Source: JALCLA01 sp965653565 (GTDB lineage Bacteria > Pseudomonadota > Gammaproteobacteria > Xanthomonadales > Xanthomonadaceae). Taken from it: a stretch of DNA of 32,034 nucleotides. Of this stretch, positions 24,037 to 31,993 are shown piece by piece. The stretch is from contig CBFHAI010000053.1 of the NCBI GenBank assembly GCA_965653565.1, forward strand, positions 1-32,034, read 5' to 3'. Made by a program: the position numbers and the translations under genes. The notes beneath the pieces are model-generated. The model was not told where the DNA came from and did not search any database. It saw only the letters and a program-made list of their open reading frames with translations. Numbering within the stretch: the first letter of the stretch is position 1; the number at the start of each line of letters is the position of its first letter.

Positions 24037-24300
24037 ATGTCACGCTATCTGCTCGCAGCGCTTTTGTTGATCGTCGCGGCCACCGCGCAGGCCATCACCC
24101 CGGCCCGCCAGGATGCCGACGGCGGCGGTTCGGACTGCCCGAATGCCGAACCGGCGGCGGAAGAAGCCCCGGCCGCCGACGAGCCCGTGGCCGGCGGCAC
24201 CAAGCCCGCCGCTCCGGCGCCGTCGAAAGGCGGCGGCACGATGGCGCGGCCCAAGGCCGGCGCGCGCTGGCATTCGTTCCTGCCGGGCATGTTCAAGTAA
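24037..24300 (+). CDS. Small secreted protein of unknown function
   Basis: I do not recognise a family. The 87-residue product has a signal peptide (MSRYLLAALLLIVAATAQA, probable cleavage after this) and a mature part of about 68 residues that is low in complexity: Ala, Pro, Glu, Gly and Lys, one Cys in GGSDCPN, and a more distinctive C-terminal end, GARWHSFLPGMFK. It is probably an unfolded periplasmic or surface peptide. GGGGAA lies about eight bases before the ATG. It is divergent from the FakA-FakB gene and preceded by an ECF-like promoter, which hints at envelope-stress control. Composition alone could mimic coding, but the signal peptide and ribosome site support a real gene. Confidence 0.7.
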   Translation: MSRYLLAALLLIVAATAQAITPARQDADGGGSDCPNAEPAAEEAPAADEPVAGGTKPAAPAPSKGGGTMARPKAGARWHSFLPGMFK

Positions 24301-24327
24301 GCAACCGCGCCCGGGGAACTCGGCGAG

Positions 24328-24352
24328 GGAACCTTTCGGCGCCCGGCGAGTC
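24328..24352 (+). promoter_or_regulatory. ECF-sigma-like promoter upstream of mtfA
   Basis: GGAACC (24328-24333), exactly 16 bases, then GTC (24350-24352) followed by CCAACTA fits the GGAAC-N16-GTC pattern of ECF sigma promoters. It lies about 98 bases before the mtfA start, in the otherwise empty gap 24301-24449. No ECF sigma gene is in the window. Confidence 0.45.
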
Positions 24353-24449
24353 CCAACTACCGCAGGGCAGCACTGGCAAGGGCGCGGCAAGTCCCCACAA
24401 CACTCCCCGCGTCCTTGCCAAACCCCGGCCTCCCCGCCAGATTGGCGGC

Positions 24450-25226
24450 ATGATCGCCGGTCTGAAGTCCTGGTGGCGCCGCCTCAGCGGCTCACCCCCT
24501 CCCCTCGCCCTCGATGACGAAACCTGGGACCGCCTGACCCGGCGCGCCGCCTGGACGCGTGCGCTCGACGCCGACGCGCGACAACGCCTGCGCGACTTCA
24601 CCGGCCGCCTGCTGGCCGACAAGGCCATCACCCCCGCCGCCGATTTTCTCCTCACCGACGACCGCCGCACATTGATCGCGATGCTCTGCTGCCAGCCGGT
24701 CCTCAACCTGGGCTACGACTGGCTCAAGGGCTGGCGCGAAATCATCGTCTACCCGGGACAATTCCGCGTCCGCCGGCACGACTACGACGAAGCCACCGGC
24801 GTACTGGCCGAGTGGGACGACGATCTGGTCGGAGAAGCCTGGGACCGCGGCCCGCTGATTCTCTCGTGGGCCGACGTGCGCGCCGATCTGGACCGACCCG
24901 AACCGGGCTATCACGTGGTCGCGCACGAGATCGCGCACAAACTCGATGCACTCGATGGAAGCATGGACGGCATGCCGCCCTTGCCGAGCGCGTCGATGCG
25001 CACGGCGTGGACGCGAGATTTTCAGCAGGCTTACGAAGCCTTGTGCGCCGACGTTGAAGCCGGCCGCGTAACGGCGATCGACGAGTATGCCGCCGAGGGG
25101 GCCGACGAATTTTTTGCGGTGGCGAGCGAGTATTGGTTCACGGCGCCCGATCACTTGCATTCGGCGATGCCGGCGGTGGCGGATCGGTTGGCGGATTTTT
25201 ACGGCGAACGGCGGAAGCGGGCTTGA
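24450..25226 (+). CDS. mtfA: MtfA-type zinc peptidase (M90 family)
   Basis: This 258-residue cytoplasmic metallopeptidase belongs to the family of E. coli MtfA (Mlc titration factor A), which binds the glucose repressor Mlc and has aminopeptidase activity. The zinc motif is VVAHEIAHKLDALDG (H159, E160, H163), with the third ligand expected in ADEFFAVASEYWF. The N-terminal helical part and YPGQFRV...W, a segment just before the zinc site, are typical. No Mlc or phosphotransferase gene is nearby, so the E. coli partner cannot be assumed. ATG 24450 directly precedes the conserved region. It converges with phoQ across 60 bp. Confidence 0.93.
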   Translation: MIAGLKSWWRRLSGSPPPLALDDETWDRLTRRAAWTRALDADARQRLRDFTGRLLADKAITPAADFLLTDDRRTLIAMLCCQPVLNLGYDWLKGWREIIVYPGQFRVRRHDYDEATGVLAEWDDDLVGEAWDRGPLILSWADVRADLDRPEPGYHVVAHEIAHKLDALDGSMDGMPPLPSASMRTAWTRDFQQAYEALCADVEAGRVTAIDEYAAEGADEFFAVASEYWFTAPDHLHSAMPAVADRLADFYGERRKRA

Positions 25227-25286
25227 GCAAAGCGGCGCAAACCGGACAACCGGGAACAATCGCAGAGCGCGAGGCCGGCGTCGCAG

Positions 25287-26663
25287 TCAAAGCGACGGCG
25301 AAAACCTGACCACAAACCTCGCCCCACCCAACTCATCCGATCTTTCAACATTCAACTCCCCGCGATACGCCTTCACGATGTCCTGCACGATCGCCAGCCC
25401 GATCCCATGCCCATGCACGCGCTCGTCGCCGCGCACACCACGCTGCAACAACAGATCGACCTTATCGGGCGGAATTCCGGGACCATCGTCTTCCACCGTG
25501 ATCAAGACACCGGCTCGGCGTTGCGGTGCGATGGTCATCGCGCGCGCCGTCAGCAGGACGCGGTGGTTGGCCCATTTGAAGGCGTTTTCGAGCAGGTTGC
25601 CGAACAGTTCCATCAGGTCGCCCTGTTCGCCGTAGAAGCGGGCGGTGCGGTCGATGTCGAATTCGCACAGGATGTTCTTGCTGGCGTAGACCTTTTCGAG
25701 GCTGGTGACGATTTCTTCGGCCGGCGCTTCGAGCGACAGCGGCGTCGAGAAAGTTTGCCGGCCCGACGTGGCTGCACGCGAAAGTTGATAAGCGACGATT
25801 TCGCCCATGCGCCCGATCTGTTCTTTCAAGCCGGTGCGCAGGTCGGTCGAGTAGTGATCGGCGTCGAGTTCGCTGCGCATCACGGCGAGCGGGGTTTTCA
25901 GACTGTGCGCCAGGTCGGCCAGCACGTTGCGGGTGCGTCCGATCTGTTCGCGGCCGACGTCGATCATTTCGTTCAAGCTGTCGGTGAGCAGCGTGAGTTC
26001 TTCCGGATAGCCGCCGGGCAGTCGCTCCAGGCGGCCGTCCATGATGCGTTCCATGTCGCCGACCACGCGGCGCAGCGGCGAGAGGCTCCAGCGCAGCACC
26101 AGGATCTGCAGGCCGAGCAGCAATGCGGCGGCCGCGCCGAGATAGACCCACAGGCTGCGGCGGAAGACGGCCACCTGGCGATCCATCGCAACGGTGTCTT
26201 CGGCCACGTGCAGCGTGAAGCGCACTTCCTGCGCTTCGCTCACTTCCCAGGCCACGCCCATGCTGTAGCGATAGACCTGGCCTTCGGGCACCGCGATCGG
26301 GCCTTCGAAGCGGGTTTCGCCGGGCGCCAATTGCACATCGAACGGCAGGTCGCGGCCGACGGTGGATTCGGATTCGCGGCGGAATTTTTCGCCGATCGCG
26401 CCGGCGTACAGGCCGCTGCCGGGCCGGTCGAAACGCGCGTCGGGCAAGGCTTCGGGGAAGATCAGCTCGCCCGAGCGCAGCATCTCGGAGCCTTCGAGAT
26501 AGGCCAACGCGTAGTTCTCCAGGCGCTGGCGCAGCACCGTCTCGGCGGTTTCGGCGAAGGCGCGGTCGAGCGCGTAACCGGTGAGGCCCAGGAACGCGAC
26601 CAGGCCCAGGCTGGCGGCCAGCAACTGGCGCGCCTGCAGCGAGAGCATGCGGGTCACGCTCAT
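25287..26663 (-). CDS. phoQ: PhoQ-like sensor histidine kinase
   Basis: This 458-residue inner-membrane kinase has two membrane helices (about 12-34 and 168-190) around a periplasmic sensor of roughly 130 residues, a short HAMP-like linker (LSPLRRVVGDMERIMDGR), a dimerisation domain with H253 in LADLAHSLKTPLAVMRSEL, and an ATPase domain with NLLENAFKWA, EDDGPGIP and GHGIGLAIV. The HSLKTPL form of the H box and the order phoP-phoQ fit the PhoQ group, which senses divalent cations, acid or cationic peptides in enterics; the periplasmic domain here should not be assumed to sense the same. GGAGG eight bases before ATG 26663 is a good ribosome site but lies in a perfect palindrome. phoP ends 91 bp upstream. 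Confidence 0.9.
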   Translation of the reverse strand: MSVTRMLSLQARQLLAASLGLVAFLGLTGYALDRAFAETAETVLRQRLENYALAYLEGSEMLRSGELIFPEALPDARFDRPGSGLYAGAIGEKFRRESESTVGRDLPFDVQLAPGETRFEGPIAVPEGQVYRYSMGVAWEVSEAQEVRFTLHVAEDTVAMDRQVAVFRRSLWVYLGAAAALLLGLQILVLRWSLSPLRRVVGDMERIMDGRLERLPGGYPEELTLLTDSLNEMIDVGREQIGRTRNVLADLAHSLKTPLAVMRSELDADHYSTDLRTGLKEQIGRMGEIVAYQLSRAATSGRQTFSTPLSLEAPAEEIVTSLEKVYASKNILCEFDIDRTARFYGEQGDLMELFGNLLENAFKWANHRVLLTARAMTIAPQRRAGVLITVEDDGPGIPPDKVDLLLQRGVRGDERVHGHGIGLAIVQDIVKAYRGELNVERSDELGGARFVVRFSPSL

Positions 26664-26687
26664 GCCGGAGGCCTCCGGGCCAAAGCA

Positions 26688-26707
26688 CGCCAGCCCTCCG
26701 GCTGGCG
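26688..26707. other. Intercistronic hairpin between phoP and phoQ
   Basis: CGCCAGCC (26688-26695) pairs perfectly with GGCTGGCG (26700-26707) around a CTCC loop. A second perfect palindrome, CCGGAGGCCTCCGG (26665-26678), covers the phoQ ribosome site. There is no T run, so these look like mRNA structures that could lower phoQ expression relative to phoP rather than a full stop. Confidence 0.45.
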
Positions 26708-26754
26708 AATTCGATCACGACGGATGCCGCAGCGCAGGCGCAGCGGCGCGGGCG

Positions 26755-27435
26755 TCATTCGTTGCGCGGGATGGCGAAGCGGTAGCCGCGGCCGCGCACG
26801 GTTTCGATCGGCTTGAGCGCGCCTTCCGGATCGAGCTTCTTGCGCAGGCGGCCGATGAAGACTTCGAGCACGTTCGAATCGCGATCGAAATCCTGCTGGT
26901 AGATGTGCTCGGTGAGATCGGCCTTCGACACCAGCTCGCCGGCGTGCAGCATCAGGTATTCGAGCACCTTGTACTCGTAGCTGGTCAGATCGACGCCGGC
27001 GCCTTCGACCGACACCGTCTGCGCCGCCAGATCCAGGCTGATCGGGCCGCAATCGAGCGACGGCTTGCTCCAGCCGGCGGCACGCCGAAGCAGCGCGTTG
27101 AGTCGCGCCAGCAGTTCTTCGACGTGGAAAGGCTTGACCAGATAATCGTCGGCGCCGGCCTTCAGGCCTTCGACCTTGTCCTGCCAGCTCGAGCGCGCGG
27201 TGAGGATGAGGATCGGGAATTTCTTGCCTTCCGAACGCAGCAGCTTGACCAGGTCCATGCCCGACATCTTCGGCAGGCCCAGATCGATCACTGCCACATC
27301 GAACGGTACTTCGCGGCCGAGATAGATGCCTTCCTCGCCGTCACTCGCGGCGTCCACCGCGTAGCCCTCGCGCTTGAGTCGCGCGCTCAGGGTTTCGCGC
27401 AGCGGCGCTTCGTCTTCTACCAGCAGAATGCGCAT
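26755..27435 (-). CDS. phoP: PhoP-like OmpR-family response regulator
   Basis: The 226-residue regulator has a receiver domain (acidic E7-D8, phosphoacceptor D51 in AVIDLGLP, Thr in LILTARSSW, Lys in YLVKPF at about 101) and a C-terminal winged-helix DNA-binding domain of OmpR type (VDLTSYEYKVLEYLM, DSNVLEVFIGRLRKKLD, TVRGRGYRF). It is the partner of the kinase gene that follows. GAGGAG lies before the ATG at 27435. I looked for a PhoP-box-like direct repeat in the 141-bp gap upstream and found no convincing one. Confidence 0.93.
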   Translation of the reverse strand: MRILLVEDEAPLRETLSARLKREGYAVDAASDGEEGIYLGREVPFDVAVIDLGLPKMSGMDLVKLLRSEGKKFPILILTARSSWQDKVEGLKAGADDYLVKPFHVEELLARLNALLRRAAGWSKPSLDCGPISLDLAAQTVSVEGAGVDLTSYEYKVLEYLMLHAGELVSKADLTEHIYQQDFDRDSNVLEVFIGRLRKKLDPEGALKPIETVRGRGYRFAIPRNE

Positions 27436-27576
27436 GCGTACTCCTCAACAGGGGCAGATCGATCACACGGACGACCCGAGCCGGCGCAGGCGGCCGGTTC
27501 GCGGGGCGGGTTCGAAACTTCGCGGCGCTCGCAGGTAAGCACCGCCCACAACGGATACGCGCGGCGCGCGGCGCCG

Positions 27577-27939
27577 TCAACCGTCATCGCGCGGCGTGGA
27601 TGCCTCGCGTTCAACAACCGACTGGCGCGGCTCGGCGGCCGGACGCGGGCCGCGTTCGCCGCGGCGGGGGCTGTTGCTGTCGCGACGCTCGCGCTGCGGA
27701 TCGTCCCACATCACGCGCACGCGGCCTTCCGGGGTGTACACCTTGATCCGGTTCATCTCGCGTCCGCCGCGCTGGCTCTTCTCGGCCGACAGCACGCGAC
27801 CGCCGGTTTCGCGCTCGATGCGGCTGACCGACTCGGGCAGGCGCCCGGCGTCGGCCGCGAACACGCCGCTGACAAACACGCCGCTGCCCGTGACGAGCAG
27901 TGCGAGAGCGAGCAGCGTGGGAGGAAGGCACGGGCGCAT
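27577..27939 (-). CDS. Periplasmic PepSY-like protein upstream of phoPQ
   Basis: The 120-residue product has a signal peptide (MRPCLPPTLLALALLVTGSG...FAADA, probable cleavage in VFAADA) and a single PepSY-like module: SVSRIERETGGRVLSAEKSQR followed by MNRIKVYTPEGRVRVMWDD. The last 40 or so residues are Arg/Pro/Glu-rich and probably disordered. PepSY proteins are thought to inhibit peptidases or act as small sensors. Genes like this commonly precede OmpR-type two-component pairs in xanthomonads, as I recall. It is 141 bp upstream of phoP on the same strand and may be in the same transcript. The ribosome site is weak. Confidence 0.82.
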   Translation of the reverse strand: MRPCLPPTLLALALLVTGSGVFVSGVFAADAGRLPESVSRIERETGGRVLSAEKSQRGGREMNRIKVYTPEGRVRVMWDDPQRERRDSNSPRRGERGPRPAAEPRQSVVEREASTPRDDG

Positions 27940-28018
27940 GGCGTGGGCGGCATCTTAGCGTCAGCGAAGATGCCTGCAAACCCTTTGGTGACGTGGACTT
28001 GCGAGAAAGTCTGGGGAC

Positions 28019-28056
28019 GAGGCGGTGAATTGGGTCTGAACTTTTCAGCCCGCCTC
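28019..28056. terminator. Nested hairpin downstream of ctlX
   Basis: GAGGCGG (28019-28025) pairs with CCGCCTC (28050-28056), and inside it CTGAA (28036-28040) pairs with TTCAG (28044-28048). It lies 18 bases past the ctlX stop on the minus strand. There is no T run, so a terminator role is a guess. The rest of the 134-bp gap 27940-28073 shows nothing. Confidence 0.25.
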
Positions 28057-28073
28057 GAGGCGCTTATGAGGCA

Positions 28074-28985
28074 CTAGAACACCTCCGCGACGCAACACCT
28101 GAGCGAGCCGCCGGCCTTTTCGATTTCATCGAGCGCTACGCTTTCGATGCGGAAGCCGCAGCGTTCGAGCCCGCCCCGGCTGGCGGGCGACAGCACATCG
28201 GCCGCCGCCTCGCTCATCCACACCGCGTCCTCCGACAGCGCGATGCAATTGCCACTGAACGCATTCTTCTCGGCCGCACTCAGCTCGATCACCGCGCGTC
28301 CATACAAACCTGAGATTGCGCCAACCGCGGCCGGGTCGGCGAACGAATCCGGGCAGATCACCAGGGCGCGCGAGGCCAGCACGCTCATCACGACATTGGC
28401 GTGGTACTCGTGCGGCTTGAGCGCGAAGCGCACCGTGGCGAGCAGATCGAAGGCGGCCTGCATGGCGTCGGCGCCGGCGGAATCGCAGCGCTCGGTGTGG
28501 CCGACGAAGCCGATGCCGCGGGCGCGATCGATCACCATCGAGCCGGTGAGTTCGCAGATGCCGGGCTGGCGGCGCAGATCGTGGATCTCGTAGCCCAGCA
28601 CATCGGTGAAGAAGCCGCGGATGTCAGGCCGCTCGGCCTCGCGCTGGCGCACCGGGTGGCGCATGTGGCCCAGGATCAGGCGACCGGGAGCGGTGGCGAA
28701 GACGTTGTTCGGGAACACCGCATCGGGCGTGGCGGGATCGCCCGGGAAGCAGATCGTCGGCAGCACTTTCGACAGCGCGCGCTGCAAGCCGCGGTGCTGC
28801 GCCAGCGCGCGTTCCGGCGCGACGGCGACGCCGAGGTCCATGTAGCGATTGTCGCCGGCCGACTGTTCGGCCAGCGCGAAGCCTTCCGGCGCCACCAGGA
28901 AGGCGGCTCGCGCATTCGGGCGGCGATAGGCCGGGAAAGGCTGCGAGGCGAGGTTGGCGTAACCGGTGGCGTTGTCGAATTTCAT
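28074..28985 (-). CDS. ctlX: CtlX-like guanidino-group-modifying hydrolase (citrulline/arginine)
   Basis: This 303-residue enzyme belongs to the amidinotransferase/arginine-deiminase fold. The active-site elements are visible: FPNNVFATAPGRLILGHM near residue 100 for the conserved Asp/Asn loop, GICELTGSMVIDRA with the substrate-binding Glu, KPHEYHANVVMSVL with the catalytic His, and the C-terminal nucleophile in GGSLRC (C297). It matches what is annotated as citrulline-utilisation hydrolase CtlX, thought to act on citrulline or arginine derivatives; the exact substrate is not certain. ATG 28985 is chosen since the frame upstream overlaps dusA. It is 11 bp downstream of dusA, so the two are co-transcribed. 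Arginase elsewhere in the window acts on a related substrate. Confidence 0.88.
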   Translation of the reverse strand: MKFDNATGYANLASQPFPAYRRPNARAAFLVAPEGFALAEQSAGDNRYMDLGVAVAPERALAQHRGLQRALSKVLPTICFPGDPATPDAVFPNNVFATAPGRLILGHMRHPVRQREAERPDIRGFFTDVLGYEIHDLRRQPGICELTGSMVIDRARGIGFVGHTERCDSAGADAMQAAFDLLATVRFALKPHEYHANVVMSVLASRALVICPDSFADPAAVGAISGLYGRAVIELSAAEKNAFSGNCIALSEDAVWMSEAAADVLSPASRGGLERCGFRIESVALDEIEKAGGSLRCCVAEVF

Positions 28986-28996
28986 CGCTGTCCTTG

Positions 28997-29998
28997 TCAG
29001 GCCGCCTGCGGCCGCGCTCGCTCGGTGACCTCCAGCGCGCGTTCGATCAATTCCCAGCCGGCGCCGGCGCGATGGCCGCCTTCGCTCAGGATCTGCCGGA
29101 ACGCACGCCCGCCGGGCTGGCCGTGGAAAAGCCCCAGCACGTGCCGCGCGATGTGCTTGAGCGCGACCCCGTGCGCCAGCTGCTCGCGCACGTAAGGTTC
29201 CAGTGCGCGCAACAATTCCGCGCGCTGACGCAGCGGTGCCCCGGGTTCGTAGATATCCCGATGCAACCGATGCAGGAAATACGGCTCGTGATAGGCGGCG
29301 CGGCCGAGCATCACGCCGTCGACGTGATCGAGATGCGCGAGCGCCGCGCCCGTCTCCACGATGCCGCCGTTGATCAGGATCGCGAGCGCCGGCCGTTCCT
29401 GCTTGAGCCGATAAACCTGCTCGTAGCGCAGCGGCGGCACTTCGCGATTTTCCTTCGGCGACAGGCCCTGCAGCCAGGCCTTGCGCGCATGCACGACGAA
29501 CAGCGAACAACCGGCAACCGCCACCGTATCGATGAAATCGAGCAGGCTCACGTAGTCCTCCTGCTCGTCGACCCCGAGCCGGCACTTCACCGTCACCGGA
29601 ATCGACACCGCCGCCTGCATCGCCGCCACGCACTCGGCCACCAGCTTCGGTTCGCGCATCAGGCAGGCACCGAAACGCCCCGACTGCACCCGATCCGACG
29701 GACAACCCACATTGAGATTGACCTCGTCGTAACCGCGCTCCTGCGCCATCCGCGCCGCCCGTGCCAGCAACTCCGGCTCACTGCCGCCCAACTGCAACGC
29801 GAGCGGCTTTTCCGCCACCGAAAACCCGATCAACCGCTCCCGATCGCCCAGCACCACGGCGTTGGCATGCACCATCTCGGTATACAGCCGCGCGCGCGGC
29901 GCCAGCAGGCGGTGGAAAGAGCGGCAATGCCGATCGGTCCAATCCATCATCGGCGCGACGGTGAGGCGGTGCGAGGGTTGCAGATCGCGGAGGCTCAT
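28997..29998 (-). CDS. dusA: tRNA-dihydrouridine(20/20a) synthase
   Basis: DusA reduces uridine 20 and 20a in the tRNA D-loop using FMN and NADPH. The 333-residue protein has the TIM-barrel start LTVAPMMDWTDRHCR, YTEMV, the catalytic cysteine C99 in NLNVGCPSDRVQSGRFGACLM, VKCRLGVDEQEDY, VVHARKAWLQGLSPKENREVPPL (a DusA hallmark) and NGGI. Length and the HARKAW segment point to DusA rather than DusB or DusC. It is divergent from the methyltransferase gene across 84 bp and heads the dusA-ctlX operon. Confidence 0.96.
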   Translation of the reverse strand: MSLRDLQPSHRLTVAPMMDWTDRHCRSFHRLLAPRARLYTEMVHANAVVLGDRERLIGFSVAEKPLALQLGGSEPELLARAARMAQERGYDEVNLNVGCPSDRVQSGRFGACLMREPKLVAECVAAMQAAVSIPVTVKCRLGVDEQEDYVSLLDFIDTVAVAGCSLFVVHARKAWLQGLSPKENREVPPLRYEQVYRLKQERPALAILINGGIVETGAALAHLDHVDGVMLGRAAYHEPYFLHRLHRDIYEPGAPLRQRAELLRALEPYVREQLAHGVALKHIARHVLGLFHGQPGGRAFRQILSEGGHRAGAGWELIERALEVTERARPQAA

Positions 29999-30082
29999 GT
30001 GTCCATTCTAACGGTGGTGCCATGCGGCCCGTGGCGCGCCCGCGCTGGGCTACACTTTCGCCCCCCGCTGCCGGACCGTCCC

Positions 30083-30841
30083 ATGCAAGATCTCGAAGCT
30101 CAGGCGCTCGCCAAGACCTGGTTCTATCCGTTCCGGCTGCCTTCCGGGCAGACCACGCCGACCTATGGCACGGGCGAGCTCGATGCGATCCATCACACCC
30201 GCACGCAGATGCTCGATGCGGTGCTCGACAGCGAGTTCGGCGCGCATCGCACGGGGCTCACCGCGGTCGATCTGGCCTGCCATCAGGGCTGGTTTTCGAC
30301 CCATCTGGCGCAGTCCGGATTCGGCAAGGTGACCAGCGTGGATGCGCGGCCCGAGCACATCGGCGATGCGACGCTGATCCGCAATGCGCTGGGCCTGCGC
30401 GATCGCATCGATCTGGTCGAGCGCGACGTGCACACGCTGACGGCGGAAGAATTCGGCACGCACGATCTGGTGCTGTGCTTCGGGCTGATCTATCACCTGG
30501 AGAACCCGGTCGGCGCGCTGCGCGTGGCGCGCGCGCTGACCAAGAAGCTGTGCCTGGTCGAAACGCAGGTGGTGCCGGGCCTGACCGGTTGGGTCGACTA
30601 CGGCAGCTATCGCTTCGTGCGCCCGCTCAAGGGCAGCTTCGGCATCATCGACGAAACCGGCGAGACGCATGGCCCGGAAGCATCCACCACCGGCATCTGC
30701 CTGGTGCCGAGCGTCGAGGCGCTGGTGTGGATCATGGATCGCATCGGTTTCAAGCGCGTCGAAGTGTTGCCGGTGCCGGACGATGGCTACGAGCAACTGG
30801 TGCATCGCAAGCGCGTGATGGTGGCGGGCTGGGTCGACTGA
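30083..30841 (+). CDS. SAM-dependent methyltransferase, CmoB/DUF1698-like
   Basis: This 252-residue class I methyltransferase opens with KTWFYPFRLPSG and has the nucleotide-binding motif AVDLACHQGWFS (D63-G69), the acidic end of strand two in SVDARPEHI, and LCFGLIYHLENP at motif IV. The layout and the YHLxxP pattern recall tRNA wobble-uridine modification enzymes of the CmoB type, which use carboxy-SAM or SAM; at 252 residues it lacks the N-terminal part of CmoB (about 320), so tRNA is only one possible substrate, with small-molecule or sugar methylation as alternatives. ATG 30083 is the first Met with homology after it; the longer frame is a dusA shadow. It stands alone on the plus strand. 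Confidence 0.82.
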   Translation: MQDLEAQALAKTWFYPFRLPSGQTTPTYGTGELDAIHHTRTQMLDAVLDSEFGAHRTGLTAVDLACHQGWFSTHLAQSGFGKVTSVDARPEHIGDATLIRNALGLRDRIDLVERDVHTLTAEEFGTHDLVLCFGLIYHLENPVGALRVARALTKKLCLVETQVVPGLTGWVDYGSYRFVRPLKGSFGIIDETGETHGPEASTTGICLVPSVEALVWIMDRIGFKRVEVLPVPDDGYEQLVHRKRVMVAGWVD

Positions 30842-30859
30842 CCTCGCGGGCCGCCGCAG

Positions 30860-31348
30860 CTATTCTGGCGGCTGCCACAGCATGTAGACGTCGCTGCGCG
30901 CGTAGCGCGAGCCGGGCTTGCGGCCGCGGTGACGAAAGCCGAGGCTTTCGTACAGATGCAGCGCCGGCGCGAGTTTGCTGCTCGATTCGAGAAACAGGGT
31001 CGTACCGCCCGAGGCGATGAAGCGATCGATCGCCGCCTGCACGATCAGCCTCCCGATGCCGCGGCCCTGTTGCTGCGGATCGACGGCCATCTTGGTGAGT
31101 TCGTAGACGCCGTCGCTTTCGCGAATCAGCGCGCCGGTTCCGACGACTTGATCGCCGGCCGCGGCGAAAAAGACGTGGCCGCCGGCAGCGAGGATGTGCG
31201 ATTCGGGATCGCCGAGCACGCGCCGGTCGATGTCTTCGACCGTGAAGTGGCGTTCCAGCCAGTCGAGATTGAGCCGGGCGAAATGCGCACGCCATTCGGG
31301 GCGCCAGTCGTGCAGCGTGACGGGCGGGGTGATGGGCGGCGGAGTCAT
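30860..31348 (-). CDS. GNAT-family N-acetyltransferase
   Basis: The 162-residue protein has the acetyl-CoA-binding GNAT core: VFFAAAGDQVVGTGALI, YELTKMAVDPQQQGRGIGRLIVQAAI (motif A with the QxxGxG/A loop QQGRGIG), then TTLFLESSSKLAPALHLYESLGFRHRG (motif B). The acceptor is unknown. I chose ATG 31348, where the conserved fold begins within 30 residues; the frame extends upstream into the antisense of the next gene. It converges with the methyltransferase gene with 18 bases between stops. Confidence 0.9.
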   Translation of the reverse strand: MTPPPITPPVTLHDWRPEWRAHFARLNLDWLERHFTVEDIDRRVLGDPESHILAAGGHVFFAAAGDQVVGTGALIRESDGVYELTKMAVDPQQQGRGIGRLIVQAAIDRFIASGGTTLFLESSSKLAPALHLYESLGFRHRGRKPGSRYARSDVYMLWQPPE

Positions 31349-31392
31349 CGGTGCAGTGTAGGCAACCGCTCCGCCGCCGGGAATGCGCTCGC

Positions 31393-31797
31393 TCAGCGTG
31401 GCGGCGCCGGCAAGGCCGGATGCACAGGCGTCGACGGACGGCGCGCCAGCAGCCAGACGATGCCGAGCACGACCAGCACCGGCAGCACGATCGGCGCGAG
31501 GCCGACGGCCAGCGCGATCACGACGGCGATGGCCGCGACGATCAGCGCGAAAACCACCGCGATCACCGCGACCGGCCCGGCGATCACCGCCACGATGCCG
31601 GCGACGACGATTCCGACCAGCGCCAGCACCACCGCGACGAACACCGACACGACACCGCCGATGAGCCCCGCACCGACCCCGGCGACACCGCCGCCGATGC
31701 CGCTGCCGACGGAGAACAGCCAGCCGGGCACGAACGAGCCCGAGGCCACCACCACGAACAGAATCACGGCCAACACCACCCAACCCAACTTCGACAT
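31393..31797 (-). CDS. Gly/Val/Ala-rich integral membrane protein of unknown function
   Basis: I do not recognise a family. The 134-residue product starts MSKLGWVVLAVILFVVVASG and is hydrophobic almost throughout, with four or five potential membrane segments separated by very short Gly-rich turns such as GSGIGGGVAGVGAG. The end, ARRPSTPVHPALPAPPR, is polar. The composition, few charges and many small residues, suggests tightly packed helices. GGAGAG five bases before the ATG at 31797 sets the start over the upstream open frame. It is 44 bp upstream of the GNAT gene on the same strand and may be co-transcribed. Confidence 0.65.
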   Translation of the reverse strand: MSKLGWVVLAVILFVVVASGSFVPGWLFSVGSGIGGGVAGVGAGLIGGVVSVFVAVVLALVGIVVAGIVAVIAGPVAVIAVVFALIVAAIAVVIALAVGLAPIVLPVLVVLGIVWLLARRPSTPVHPALPAPPR

Positions 31798-31915
31798 GAC
31801 GACTCTCCGGCAACGGCGCTTCCGGCTTGGAGCGGCGCGTTCGACTTTGGTGACGGCGGGGACTTCGGTGATGTGACGTGCGGCGGCTGCGCTGCGCCGC
31901 AGCGTCGCTGCGTCG

Positions 31916-31993
31916 CGGGAATCGGGAGACGGGAATCGGGAATAGAGCGAAGAGCGCACACGCTTTCTCCCGATTCCCGTTTCCCGATTCCCG
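31916..31993. repeat. 27-bp inverted repeat of the GGGAATCGGGA type
   Basis: The left arm (31916-31942) and the reverse complement of the right arm (31967-31993) agree at 25 of 27 positions. Both are built from GGGAATC steps, so a hairpin with a 24-base loop can form. Repeats of this wording are scattered between genes in Lysobacterales, as I recall. It lies upstream of the Gly/Val-rich protein gene. Confidence 0.7.

Noticed and set aside
27436..27576. PhoP-box autoregulatory site before phoP
   Set aside because: I looked for GTTTA-N5-GTTTA-like direct repeats on the minus strand in this gap and found none that convinced me.
28994..30082. Fusion of the methyltransferase to a long N-terminal domain
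   Set aside because: The extra 363 codons are antisense to dusA; the methyltransferase begins at the ATG at 30083.
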